Shown here: positions 1 to 8,076 of the stretch, piece after piece
Numbering within the stretch: position 1 is the stretch's first letter
How the letters are laid out: each line of letters starts with the position of its first letter
Source: Enterobacter sp. JUb54
GTDB taxonomy: Bacteria > Pseudomonadota > Gammaproteobacteria > Enterobacterales > Enterobacteriaceae
Direction: 5' to 3'
Length of the DNA: 64,000 nt
Assembly (NCBI RefSeq): GCF_014298075.1
Contig: NZ_CP060418.1
Coordinates: 4,216,001 to 4,280,000 of the forward strand
The notes under the pieces: model-generated
The model's input: only the letters and a program-made list of their open reading frames with translations
Database searches by the model: none
Told to the model about the DNA's origin: nothing
Translations under genes and position numbers: made by a program

Positions 1-172
1 TCAACAGGGAAGCAAACGAAGGCGTTGTCAGTGAAAAAACGATAACCAGCATCACGCAGATCGCGGGTAAACCGTAACGAGTGGTCAATTGTCCAAGCCA
101 GGTGGCCGCACCGTGTTCATGAAGTGATACGCGTGATTCCAGGGCCGTCGATTTCATTGATGTTTTAGCCAT
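1..172 (-). CDS. Sugar ABC transporter permease, N-terminal fragment (cut by window edge)
   Basis: Only the first 57 or so residues are inside the window. They begin with MAKTSMKSTALESR, followed by a short cytoplasmic stretch and a hydrophobic segment (LPAICVMLVIVFSLTTPSF) that looks like the first membrane helix of a RbsC/XylH-type permease. The ATG at 170-172 lies 13 bases after the stop codon of the two-domain ATPase gene on the same strand, so the two are almost certainly one operon and one inner-membrane importer. The substrate cannot be named from this fragment. A periplasmic binding protein is expected further left, outside the window. Confidence 0.75.
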   Translation of the reverse strand, partial: MAKTSMKSTALESRVSLHEHGAATWLGQLTTRYGLPAICVMLVIVFSLTTPSFASLL

Positions 173-185
173 AACGCACTCCGAC

Positions 186-1706
186 TTAATGTATGGTGCC
201 GCTGCCCGATGCCAGCTCAAGCAATCTGGCAAAGGTGACATCCTGGTTGAGAAGTTCGCCGACGATCTGCCCGCGGTTAAACACCAGCGCCCGGTTACAG
301 ATGTGCGCCACCTCTTCCAGGTCGTTGGAGATGACCAGAATGGCAACGCCGTTTTGCAGCGCCTGATTGAGTAAATCGTAAATTTCTGCGCGTGCGCCTA
401 CGTCAACGCCGGCAGAAGGATCTTCCAGGATGAGCAACGGTGCATTGAGCGAGAGCCAACGCGCCATGACCACTTTTTGCTGGTTGCCGCCCGACAGTGC
501 ACTGATTTCAATATTTATCTGCGCAGGACGCACGTCGAACTGGCGGATTTTCTCCCAGCTCAGTGGCGCTTCGCTTTTTTCGTTATAGCGGGAAAGCAGC
601 GCGTGACCGTGTTTACACGGGTTCATAAACAGGTTTTCACGCACCATCATGCCCGGGATCAGACTTTCATGAAGACGGTCGCCGGCAACAAAAGAGATGC
701 CTGCGGACATCGCCTCCCCTGGTGTTGTCGCCGTAAACGGCACGCCACTTAAGGTGATTTGTCCACTCTCCTGCGGCCTGCAGGCAAACAGTAAACGTCC
801 AATTTCTTCCTGACCGGCGCCACGCAGACCGGCGAGTGCCACCATCTCACCGGCACGCAGCTCGAAGGAGACCGGCCCGGTATCGCCCACTTTGACGTTG
901 TCCATTTTCAACAGCACCGGCGCGGTGGCATCGGGTAAGGCCTGACGCTGATCGTCGCGGAGGCTTTCACCCACAATCAGTTCGACCAGACCACGCAGGC
1001 TATAGCGACCGATATCGCCGCCCCCGGCGTAGCAGCCGTCGCGCATTGCGCACACGGTATCAGCCATCTCCATCACCTCATCCAGGCGGTGGGTGATGTA
1101 AATCATGCCGACCTGTTTCTCGCGCAGGATGTTCATCACGCGGAACAGGTGGCGGACATCGTCAGCAGGCAGTGAGGCTGTCGGTTCATCGAGCACCAGC
1201 ACCGAGGCATCAACGGCCACCGCGCGGGCAATCGCCAGCAGGGATTTTTCGGTGCGGGAAAGGTCAAACACGCGGTCATCCGGGTCGAGCTGAATGCCGA
1301 TATCTTCCAGCGCTTTTTGCGCCTGGCGTTTGGTGGCCGCCCAGTCAATCAGGCCGAAGCGACGGGGGAAACCCATCACCAGCGCCATGTTTTCGGCGAC
1401 GGTCATCCACTCTACCAGGCCTAAATCCTGATGAATAAAGGCGATGGGTTGTTCGTTGCCCTGACGTAACGCGGCGGCGGAATCCACCGGCTGCCCGCGA
1501 AACAGGATCTCTCCGCCATCACGGGAATAAACGCCCGCCAGCACCTTAATCAGCGTCGATTTACCGGCACCGTTTTCTCCCAGCAGCGCTACAACCTGGC
1601 CCGGATAAATATCTAGGCTGACGTTATTGACCGCCACGTTTCCACCAAAGCGCTTGATAATGTGGCGCATGGATAACAACGGAGACAACACTGCTGCTTC
1701 TGCCAT
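186..1706 (-). CDS. Sugar ABC transporter ATPase, two fused nucleotide-binding domains
   Basis: At 506 residues it has the length and duplicated layout of RbsA/XylG/AraG ATPases, which power import of monosaccharides at the inner membrane. The first domain has a standard Walker A (GENGAGKST, residues 43-51) and Walker B (VLVLDEPT, about 169-176), but its signature is LSRTEK (149-154) instead of LSGGQ. The second domain has a degenerate P-loop (GLRGAGQEE, 293-301), an intact signature (LSGGNQQK, 404-411) and an altered Walker B (ILEDPS, about 426-431). One active composite site, as in RbsA, is therefore likely. It is divergent from the IclR regulator yiaJ across a 223-bp gap, so regulation by YiaJ is an inference. 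The substrate is unknown; a pentose or related sugar acid would fit the context. Confidence 0.88.
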   Translation of the reverse strand: MAEAAVLSPLLSMRHIIKRFGGNVAVNNVSLDIYPGQVVALLGENGAGKSTLIKVLAGVYSRDGGEILFRGQPVDSAAALRQGNEQPIAFIHQDLGLVEWMTVAENMALVMGFPRRFGLIDWAATKRQAQKALEDIGIQLDPDDRVFDLSRTEKSLLAIARAVAVDASVLVLDEPTASLPADDVRHLFRVMNILREKQVGMIYITHRLDEVMEMADTVCAMRDGCYAGGGDIGRYSLRGLVELIVGESLRDDQRQALPDATAPVLLKMDNVKVGDTGPVSFELRAGEMVALAGLRGAGQEEIGRLLFACRPQESGQITLSGVPFTATTPGEAMSAGISFVAGDRLHESLIPGMMVRENLFMNPCKHGHALLSRYNEKSEAPLSWEKIRQFDVRPAQINIEISALSGGNQQKVVMARWLSLNAPLLILEDPSAGVDVGARAEIYDLLNQALQNGVAILVISNDLEEVAHICNRALVFNRGQIVGELLNQDVTFARLLELASGSGTIH

Positions 1707-1929
1707 TTAAGGTGACCTCCCGATGCGTGGGAAAGAACGTTTTGCACGCTATAAATTTCACTATGCGAAATCTGATTTCAAATATATCGATCATGATTTG
1801 ACAAAGCAATCGGTGAGGTTGTTTTTGAAATTCAATAAAATCATATAATTACAAAATTTCTGTTCAGATCGTGAAGTGAAACACACTTTGCGCTACCATC
1901 AGAGCGGGTCGAAAAGGGGAGCTGACGCG
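1707..1929. promoter_or_regulatory. Divergent promoter region, sugar ABC operon / yiaJ
   Basis: This AT-rich 223-bp gap separates two divergent genes and must hold both promoters. It contains runs such as AAATTTCACTATGCGAAATCTGATTTC with several short inverted AAAT/ATTT motifs, which would suit an IclR-family operator, but I cannot assign a specific site. The plus-strand end carries the YiaJ ribosome-binding sequence (AAAAGGGGA, about 9 bases before the ATG at 1930). Confidence 0.5.
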
Positions 1930-2748
1930 ATGGACACAAAAGAGAGAGAAATGACGCAAGATAAAGAAAGGCCTGCGGGAAGCCAGAGCCTGTTCCGCGG
2001 GTTGATGCTGATTGAAATCCTCAGTAACTATCCGAACGGTTGCCCGCTGGCGCACCTTTCGGAGCTGGCGGGCTTGAACAAAAGCACCGTCCATCGCCTG
2101 CTGCAGGGGCTCCAGTCCTGTGGCTATGTGACGCCCGCACCCGCGGCCGGTAGCTATCGGCTGACCACCAAGTTCATTGCGGTGGGGCAAAAAGCGCTCT
2201 CCTCACTGAATATCATCCACGTTGCTGCGCCGCACCTTGAGACGCTGAACCTGGTCACCGGCGAGACGGTGAACTTCTCCAGCCGGGAAGATGATCACGC
2301 CATTCTGATTTACAAGCTGGAACCCACCACCGGGATGCTGCGCACGCGGGCCTATATCGGCCAGCATATGCCGCTGTACTGCTCGGCGATGGGCAAGATC
2401 TACATGGCTTTTGGTCACCCTGACTATGTCGAGAGCTACTGGGAAACTCACCAGGATATTATTCAGCCGCTGACCCGAAATACCATCACCGGGCTGCCGG
2501 CGATGCATGATGAGCTGGCGCAGATCCGCGAGCGTAATATGGCGATGGACCGGGAAGAGAACGAGCTGGGCGTCTCCTGCCTGGCGGTGCCGGTGTTCGA
2601 TATCCATCGCCGGGTGCCTTATGCGATCTCTATCTCCCTGTCGACCTCGCGCCTGAAGCAGGTGGGCGAAAAGAACTTGCTGAAACCGCTGCGCGATACC
2701 GCAGAGGCGATTTCCCGTGAGCTGGGTTTTGCCGTAAGAGAAAACTAA
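1930..2748 (+). CDS. yiaJ: IclR-family transcriptional repressor YiaJ (PlaR)
   Basis: The 272-residue protein has an N-terminal winged helix-turn-helix (about residues 17-80, including LAHLSELAGLNKSTVHRLLQ) followed by the IclR ligand-binding domain. I recognise it as YiaJ by near identity to the E. coli protein through SQSLFRGLMLIEILSNYPNG and SSREDDHAILIYKLEP. In E. coli YiaJ represses the yiaK-S operon for 2,3-diketo-L-gulonate use. Here the divergent neighbour is instead a sugar ABC transporter, so the target or effector may differ. The ATG at 1930 is preferred over an in-frame ATG 54 bases upstream because the purine-rich AAGGGGA precedes it and the E. coli protein starts at an equivalent point. 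Confidence 0.9.
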   Translation: MDTKEREMTQDKERPAGSQSLFRGLMLIEILSNYPNGCPLAHLSELAGLNKSTVHRLLQGLQSCGYVTPAPAAGSYRLTTKFIAVGQKALSSLNIIHVAAPHLETLNLVTGETVNFSSREDDHAILIYKLEPTTGMLRTRAYIGQHMPLYCSAMGKIYMAFGHPDYVESYWETHQDIIQPLTRNTITGLPAMHDELAQIRERNMAMDREENELGVSCLAVPVFDIHRRVPYAISISLSTSRLKQVGEKNLLKPLRDTAEAISRELGFAVREN

Positions 2749-2866
2749 GGCAGATGACCAAATTCCGCTGACGTAGCGAAAAAAAGACCGCTGACTCCAT
2801 TCAGGATCAAGGCGCGCAGGAGGATTTTTCTGGCACGCTGCCGTTTTATCCCCAATGGAGCAGTGG

Positions 2867-3355
2867 ATGAACCGTTTTATCATCGCGGATGCGCAGAAGT
2901 GTATTGGCTGCCGTACCTGTGAAGTGGCCTGCGTGGTCTCCCATCAGCACGACCAAAGTTGTTCGACGGTTTCTGCGACTCAGTTTGCGCCGCGCATTCG
3001 CGTGGTGAAAAGCGATGCGCTGTCTACGGCCACCCTGTGCCGGCAATGTGAAGATGCCCCCTGTGCCAATGTCTGTCCGGTTGAGGCTATCCAGCGCGAC
3101 CGTGGGGTCTGGCGCGTCGACCAGCGCCGCTGTATCGGCTGTAAAAGCTGTATGGTGGCTTGCCCGTATGGGGCGATGAGCGTGATGATGACCGGGGAAG
3201 GGGTGCAGGCGTTGAAATGCGATTTATGCAGCCACAGCGAGGCAGGTCCGGCCTGCATGGCGGCCTGTCCGACCCAGGCGCTGCACTGCATGGAACCGAT
3301 CGAGCTGGAAAGACTAAGCGCCGAGCGTCGCCAGCGCATGGCGCTGGCGATGTAG
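2867..3355 (+). CDS. ysaA: Four-cluster ferredoxin-type electron carrier YsaA
   Basis: The 162-residue protein belongs to the HydN/HycB/DmsB-like group of electron-transfer subunits and matches E. coli YsaA. Sixteen cysteines fall in the pattern for four [4Fe-4S] clusters: CIGCRTCEVAC (about residues 12-22), CRQCEDAPCANVC, CIGCKSCMVAC and CDLCSHSEAGPACMAAC. There is no signal peptide, so it is cytoplasmic. The partner oxidoreductase is not encoded nearby, and its role is unknown even in E. coli. The ATG at 2867 is chosen because GGAG at 2857-2860 sits 6 bases before it; an ATG at 2855 has no such site. It is convergent with avtA. Confidence 0.87.
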   Translation: MNRFIIADAQKCIGCRTCEVACVVSHQHDQSCSTVSATQFAPRIRVVKSDALSTATLCRQCEDAPCANVCPVEAIQRDRGVWRVDQRRCIGCKSCMVACPYGAMSVMMTGEGVQALKCDLCSHSEAGPACMAACPTQALHCMEPIELERLSAERRQRMALAM

Positions 3356-3361
3356 CGTATT

Positions 3362-3393
3362 CCCCGGAGGCAGCGCTGGCGCGCCTGCCGGGG
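3362..3393. terminator. Possible bidirectional terminator between ysaA and avtA
   Basis: CCCCGG (3362-3367) and CCGGGG (3388-3393) can pair around a GC-rich interior that can itself fold. It sits in the 49-bp gap between two convergent genes. There is no U-tract on either strand, so this is only a candidate. Confidence 0.3.
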
Positions 3394-3404
3394 CGACGGG
3401 TTGG

Positions 3405-4661
3405 TTACGCGCCCTGTTCACTCCAGGCCCGCTCAATCTCTTCGGCGAGGATTTTCACGCCCGCTTCGATTTTTTCCGGGTCCGGTACGTAGTTCATACG
3501 CATACATTGATGGGTGTGCGGCCAGGGTTTATCCAGCCCCGGGAAGAAATAGTCGCCCGGCACCATCAGCACGCCACGCTTTTTCAAACGCTGATACAGC
3601 AGTTCGGTGGAGATCGGCAGATCTTTAAACCACAGCCAGAGGAAAATCGCCCCTTCCGGTTTATGAATCAGGCAGCGTTCTTCGGAAAGATAGCGGCGAA
3701 TGGTCGCGATCGTCTCCTGTACGCGCTGGTAATAGAACGGCTTAATCACCGTTTCTGACAGCCGCAGCAGGTCATGGCGTTTGATCATTTCACACATCAT
3801 CGCCGGGCCCATTCCGCCTGGCGCCAGGCTGATAATCCCGTTCATATTGCTGATGGCGGTAATGATCTTTTCATTGGCGATGATGATGCCGCAGCGGCTG
3901 CCCGGCAGCCCCAGTTTTGACAGGCTCATGCACAGCACAATATTGGGGTTCCACAGCGGTCTGGCATCGCTGAAGATAATGCCCGGGAACGGCACGCCAT
4001 AGGCGTTATCAATCACCAGCGGCACCCCGTGCTGATGGGCCAGCGCATCGAGCTTGATCAGCTCTTCATCGGTAATGACGTTGCCGGTGGGGTTGGTGGG
4101 GCGAGAGACGCAAATCATGCCGGTCTCTTCGGTTATCTGCAGGTGCTCGAAATCGACGTGATATTTAAACTGGCCTTCCGGCAGCAGCTCGATATTCGGT
4201 CGTGTGGCGACAAACAGATCCTCTTCGAGGCCCGAGTCGGCGTAGCCGATATATTCCGGCGTCAGCGGGAACAGGACTTTACGGGTGGTGCCATCCGCAC
4301 GGCGCCCGGCAAAGAGGTTAAATAAGTAGAAAAATGCACTCTGACTGCCATTTGTTAGTGCAATATTCTGTGGTTCAATCTCCCAGCCCAGTTCGTCCCG
4401 CAGCATCTCCGCCAGCAGAGTCAGCAACTCGCTTTTCCCCTGTGGGCCGTCGTAATTGCAAAGCGCATCAAGGGCTTTGCCGTTGCTCAGCATATCGGCC
4501 AGCAGATTGTTGAAGTAGTCATTCATCTCTGGGATCTGCGCGGGGTTACCGCCGCCCAGCATGATGGCGCCTGGCGTGCGCAGGCCGTCATTGAGGTCTT
4601 CCATCAAGCGGGTAATGCCCGAATGACGGGTGAATTTGTCGCCGAAAAGTGAAAATGTCAT
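3405..4661 (-). CDS. avtA: Valine-pyruvate aminotransferase AvtA (transaminase C)
   Basis: A 418-residue fold-type I PLP aminotransferase that matches E. coli AvtA over its whole length. It interconverts L-valine/2-ketoisovalerate with L-alanine/pyruvate in the cytoplasm, the second route for the last step of valine synthesis and a route to alanine. Visible landmarks are SRPTNPTGN (about 186-194), the cofactor-binding DNAYG (218-222), the Schiff-base lysine in SLSKLGLPGSR (K249) and the substrate-carboxylate arginine near the C-terminus (CMRMNYVPDP). The Shine-Dalgarno signal (AGGA) lies unusually far from the ATG. E. coli avtA responds to alanine and leucine; no site is visible here. Confidence 0.95.
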   Translation of the reverse strand: MTFSLFGDKFTRHSGITRLMEDLNDGLRTPGAIMLGGGNPAQIPEMNDYFNNLLADMLSNGKALDALCNYDGPQGKSELLTLLAEMLRDELGWEIEPQNIALTNGSQSAFFYLFNLFAGRRADGTTRKVLFPLTPEYIGYADSGLEEDLFVATRPNIELLPEGQFKYHVDFEHLQITEETGMICVSRPTNPTGNVITDEELIKLDALAHQHGVPLVIDNAYGVPFPGIIFSDARPLWNPNIVLCMSLSKLGLPGSRCGIIIANEKIITAISNMNGIISLAPGGMGPAMMCEMIKRHDLLRLSETVIKPFYYQRVQETIATIRRYLSEERCLIHKPEGAIFLWLWFKDLPISTELLYQRLKKRGVLMVPGDYFFPGLDKPWPHTHQCMRMNYVPDPEKIEAGVKILAEEIERAWSEQGA

Positions 4662-4797
4662 CGCGGATAATCTATCGGTCTTCCTGGAAAGTGGGTAACC
4701 ATAACGCCAGCGTTAGCGCGGTGCAAATCGGCAGGATCGACAAAGGTATCGCGATTATTCTTTGATTATTTTGTTCTGCAGTTATTTATTCTGTTAA

Positions 4798-4821
4798 GGC
4801 TCCTCCAGGAACGGAGGAGCC
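4798..4821 (-). terminator. Hairpin terminator after malS
   Basis: GGCTCCTCC (4798-4806) and GGAGGAGCC (4813-4821) form a 9-bp perfect stem with a 6-base loop, 14 bases past the malS stop codon. On the minus strand it is followed by TTAACAG, a weak U-tract. It separates malS from avtA. Confidence 0.6.
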
Positions 4822-4834
4822 TCCAGAAGGCGGG

Positions 4835-6868
4835 TTATCGCTGGCCAGCCCACACCACCATGACTTTGTCATCGCCGCTTTCGCGGGTGAAGCCATAGCC
4901 CTGCGGCATCGAGAGGGTGGTCTGTTTACCCATGCCAATCGCCGGGTGGCGGGCGCGGAACTGGCCGAGCTTCTGCCAGTGGCTGACGCTGAGGGCGGCT
5001 TTACCCTCGACATCCTGCCAGTTCATATCGGAACGGGTTCCTTGCAGCGGATCGGACCCGGTAGGGCCAAACGGCCTGGCGGACTCATCGCCGTAGAAGA
5101 TCTGTACCGCTCCTGGCGCCAGCAGCAACAGTTCTGCCGCCGACGAGCCGCCTTCACGGAACAGGCGGGTATCGTGAGAGGAGAGGTAGCTCAGGACGTT
5201 AAAGGTCTGCAGTTTATCCGCCATCTGCTGCCAGGTCAGATCAATCCCGGAGAGACAGCCTGAGGCCTTCGCCGCCTGGTCTTGATAGTCGAAGTTAATC
5301 ATCGCATCAAAACCGTGGCGGTAGTAATCGCTCTGCATCACGCCGTGACCCCAGGCTTCGCCGGTCATCCAGAACGGGGCGTTATCCAGCGCTTTGTCCG
5401 GGTTGGCCTGTTTCCATTCCGCCAGCGCCGCGGTGGCCTGGGTTTTCAGCTGTTGCCACGCGGCCTGTTCCACGTGCTTGGCGGTATCGACGCGGAAACC
5501 GTCGATGCCATAATCACGCACCCACTGACTCAGCCAGTGGGTCAGATAATCGCGCGGCGTGTAGCCGGGGATCGCTTTTGCCGCGGTGTCCGGCTTCTGT
5601 TGATAGAAGTTCGGCAGCCCGGAAGCGGTGGTCGATTCGGTTTTCAGGTCCGGCAGGAAGGCCAGCGACATGGTCAGATCGTCAAAGCCGGGGTTGTCGT
5701 AGTCGCCAATATCGGTGCGGATCCACTTTTTCCCCCACCATTTTTCCCAGCCGGCTTTATCGCTGAAGTTGATGTAGTCGTTAAAACTGTGCCAACTCTG
5801 GCCCGGGCCGGGTTTCCAGTCGGTCCAGTGCTCTCCAAGCGTCTTTTTCAACTCGTTGCCCTGCAGGTACAGCGATCCGAATTTGAACTCCTGCATGTCG
5901 GCGAGCGTGGCGTAGCCGATGTGGTTCATCACCACGTCGAACAGGATGCGAATGCCGCGTTTGTGGGCTTCGTCGACCAGACGGCGTAAATCCGCCTCGG
6001 TGCCCATATTGGCATCCAGTTTGGTCCAGTCCTGGGCGTAGTAGCCGTGGTAAGCGTAATGGGGGAAGTCACCCTTGGTTCCGCCGCCGACCCAGCCGTG
6101 TATTTGCTCCAGCGGCGAGCTTATCCACAGCGCGTTAACGCCTAATGTTTTCAGGTAATCCAGTTTGCTGGTCAGGCCCTGCAGGTCACCGCCGTGGAAG
6201 GTGCCAATTTCCTGCATGCCGTCTTTGTGGCGCCCGTAGCTGTTGTCGTTCGCCGGATTGCCGTTGACAAAGCGATCGGTCAGGACGAAATAGACGGTGG
6301 CGTTATGCCAGTTGAACGGGGCGTCGGCGGCGGTTTTTGCCTGCTCGAGCAGCAGTAAGCCGTTGCTGTTGTGCGCCGGTTGCAGGGTGATTTTGCCGCC
6401 GCTGACCGTGGCGATGTTGCCGCTGTAGAAATCACGGACCTGGCTGCCTTCGGCAAAGGTTTTGCTGACGTCCAGCGTCAGCGGCTTGCCGTCCCATTTC
6501 GGGCACTGGCGCAGCGGCGTGGCCGACGCCGTCACCGGCTCTTTTTCCTCCAGCGAGATCATCAACGTCGGCGTACCGGAACGGGTATCCACCGCCAGAG
6601 TGTACAGACCTTCGCGGAAAACCCGCCACTGTGCAGGGGTACCGTGGCAGGGTTCCATCGACAGCATCTGGTTGAGTTTTATGGCTCCGGCGGGCTGCCA
6701 GCACTGTTGGTCAAAATTAATGTGTAAAGGACGTGTACCCTTCGCCACCTCATTTTGACTGATAAATCGGCCGCTGCCTTCTTCAGTGAAGGCAGGAAAA
6801 TCAGTGGTGGTCCAGGCGGCGAACGCCATCCCAGGCAACAACAGCGACGCAAGCGCAGCGAGTTTCAT
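4835..6868 (-). CDS. malS: Periplasmic alpha-amylase MalS
   Basis: A 677-residue GH13 amylase matching E. coli MalS (676). It cuts maltodextrins of six or more glucose units in the periplasm, mostly releasing maltohexaose for the maltose transporter. The signal peptide is MKLAALASLLLPGMAFA. The three GH13 catalytic acids lie in GFRVDTAKH (Asp nucleophile), MTGEAWGHG (Glu) and SSHDTRLF (Asp). The N-terminal cysteines fit the disulfide-bonded, DsbA-dependent E. coli enzyme. The start at 6868 is chosen because it places the signal peptide first; an upstream in-frame ATG at 6928 would put 20 extra residues before it. The promoter region holds several MalT boxes. Confidence 0.95.
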   Translation of the reverse strand: MKLAALASLLLPGMAFAAWTTTDFPAFTEEGSGRFISQNEVAKGTRPLHINFDQQCWQPAGAIKLNQMLSMEPCHGTPAQWRVFREGLYTLAVDTRSGTPTLMISLEEKEPVTASATPLRQCPKWDGKPLTLDVSKTFAEGSQVRDFYSGNIATVSGGKITLQPAHNSNGLLLLEQAKTAADAPFNWHNATVYFVLTDRFVNGNPANDNSYGRHKDGMQEIGTFHGGDLQGLTSKLDYLKTLGVNALWISSPLEQIHGWVGGGTKGDFPHYAYHGYYAQDWTKLDANMGTEADLRRLVDEAHKRGIRILFDVVMNHIGYATLADMQEFKFGSLYLQGNELKKTLGEHWTDWKPGPGQSWHSFNDYINFSDKAGWEKWWGKKWIRTDIGDYDNPGFDDLTMSLAFLPDLKTESTTASGLPNFYQQKPDTAAKAIPGYTPRDYLTHWLSQWVRDYGIDGFRVDTAKHVEQAAWQQLKTQATAALAEWKQANPDKALDNAPFWMTGEAWGHGVMQSDYYRHGFDAMINFDYQDQAAKASGCLSGIDLTWQQMADKLQTFNVLSYLSSHDTRLFREGGSSAAELLLLAPGAVQIFYGDESARPFGPTGSDPLQGTRSDMNWQDVEGKAALSVSHWQKLGQFRARHPAIGMGKQTTLSMPQGYGFTRESGDDKVMVVWAGQR

Positions 6869-7182
6869 TCCGGAGTCCTGTGAGCGGTTTTTACCTAGTG
6901 TGCCCGGCAAATTCAGGGATGAACTCATCCCGCCGAGGCTTTTGCAGGGATGACGAAAAGGGGTGAGTGACAGAGGTCAAAAAATAGACAAAAAATGAGA
7001 CGGCGCTAGCATTTTCGCACCCTCGTAACGGCACCGAAACCGATTTCAGATGACAGCATTTAGGAATTGGACTATTTCTGTTAGTGCTCTCACTGGGTAT
7101 TTTTGATACTATTCGCGACTCAATTAACGTTTTTTTGCGTAAAACAAGGTGTTGGAATGATTAAATCCGACCAGGAGATCTA
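6869..7182. promoter_or_regulatory. malS-bax divergent intergenic region
   Basis: This 314-bp gap carries the malS promoter on the left, with a candidate minus-strand -10 (TAGGTA, 6892-6897) preceded by MalT boxes, and the bax promoter on the right. The bax half is AT-rich (TTTTTGATACTATTCGC, about 7098-7114). The bax ribosome-binding site is AGGAG (7171-7175), 7 bases before its ATG. No other gene is visible. Confidence 0.6.
6916..6967 (-). promoter_or_regulatory. Cluster of MalT-box-like sites upstream of malS
   Basis: Four copies of a sequence close to the MalT box core GGGGATGAGG occur in 52 bp: GGGATGAA (6916-6923, plus), GGGATGAG (6924-6931, minus strand), GGGATGAC (6947-6954, plus) and GGGGTGAG (6960-6967, plus). 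They begin about 50 bases upstream of the malS start codon, the position expected for an activator. MalT control of malS is established in E. coli; assignment of these individual boxes is inference from motif and position. Confidence 0.6.
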
Positions 7183-8001
7183 ATGATATCGATTCCCATG
7201 CGACGATATGGGGCGGCGATACTCATGTTACTTACCTGCATATTTTCAGGTAGTGTGTTGGCAACAACCCACACGGCAACAACGAGTCATAAAGCCTCAA
7301 AAGTTACAAAAAGTAGTCAAGTTAAGGTAAGCAGTAAACAAGAGTATTCTCGCAATAGTGTAAAGAGCAGTTCACTTCCTGATTTGCGAAAATACCCTTC
7401 CGGGACACCAAGGAAAAAAGCGTTTCTCCGGACAGTAATGCCTTATATTACTAAACAAAATCAGGTGATTACCGCCGATCGCAACTGGCTTGTTACTAAG
7501 CAGTACGACTCGCGCTGGTCACCGACAGAGCGTACACGTCTGAAGGACATTGCGTCACGCTATAAAGTGAAATGGTCCGGTAATACCCGACACATTCCAT
7601 GGAACACGCTGATGGACCGCGTTGATATCATTCCAAACAGTATGGTCGCGACGATGGCGGCAGCGGAAAGTGGTTGGGGCACGTCCAAACTGGCGCGTGT
7701 GAACAACAACCTGTTTGGTATGAAATGTGGCGGCGGTAATTGCCAGGGTGCCATGAAAGGCTATTCGCAGTTTGATTCTGTAGAGCAGTCGGTTCAGGCG
7801 TATGTGACTAACCTGAACACGCACCCGGCTTACAAATCCTTCCGCAAATCCCGCGCGCAGCTGCGTAAAACGGATCAGGAAGTGACGGCCAGCACCATGA
7901 TTCATAAGCTGAAGGGCTATTCGACCAAAGGGTCGAGCTACAACAACTATCTCTTCGCGATGTATCAGGACAATCAGCGCTTAATTGCTGCTCATATGTA
8001 A
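7183..8001 (+). CDS. bax: Bax, exported glucosaminidase-like protein
   Basis: A 272-residue protein matching E. coli Bax (274). It has a signal peptide (residues 1-27, ending VLA), a Ser/Thr/Lys-rich linker (28-62), and a C-terminal domain of the mannosyl-glycoprotein endo-beta-N-acetylglucosaminidase family. Within it, AAAESGWGTSKLA carries the conserved glutamate, and NNNLFGMKC and YSQFDSVEQSVQAYV follow. It is probably a periplasmic peptidoglycan-acting enzyme, though its activity has not been firmly shown in E. coli. Shared position beside malS is conserved in Enterobacteriaceae. The ATG at 7183 is preceded by AGGAG. Confidence 0.9.
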   Translation: MISIPMRRYGAAILMLLTCIFSGSVLATTHTATTSHKASKVTKSSQVKVSSKQEYSRNSVKSSSLPDLRKYPSGTPRKKAFLRTVMPYITKQNQVITADRNWLVTKQYDSRWSPTERTRLKDIASRYKVKWSGNTRHIPWNTLMDRVDIIPNSMVATMAAAESGWGTSKLARVNNNLFGMKCGGGNCQGAMKGYSQFDSVEQSVQAYVTNLNTHPAYKSFRKSRAQLRKTDQEVTASTMIHKLKGYSTKGSSYNNYLFAMYQDNQRLIAAHM

Positions 8002-8004
8002 TTG

Positions 8005-8037
8005 AAAATGCCCGGTGCGCAAGCCCGGGCATTTTTC
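8005..8037 (+). terminator. Rho-independent terminator after bax
   Basis: AAAATGCCCGG (8005-8015) pairs with the CCCGGGCATTTTT that follows, ending at 8035. The stem is GC-rich, has an 8-base loop and is followed by a T-tract, directly after the bax stop codon. The run of A on the other side means it can also serve the converging xylR transcript. Confidence 0.8.
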
Positions 8038-8076
8038 TTTCTGCACTTTTCCCTGCGTCTGTCTCTGCTACATGCC

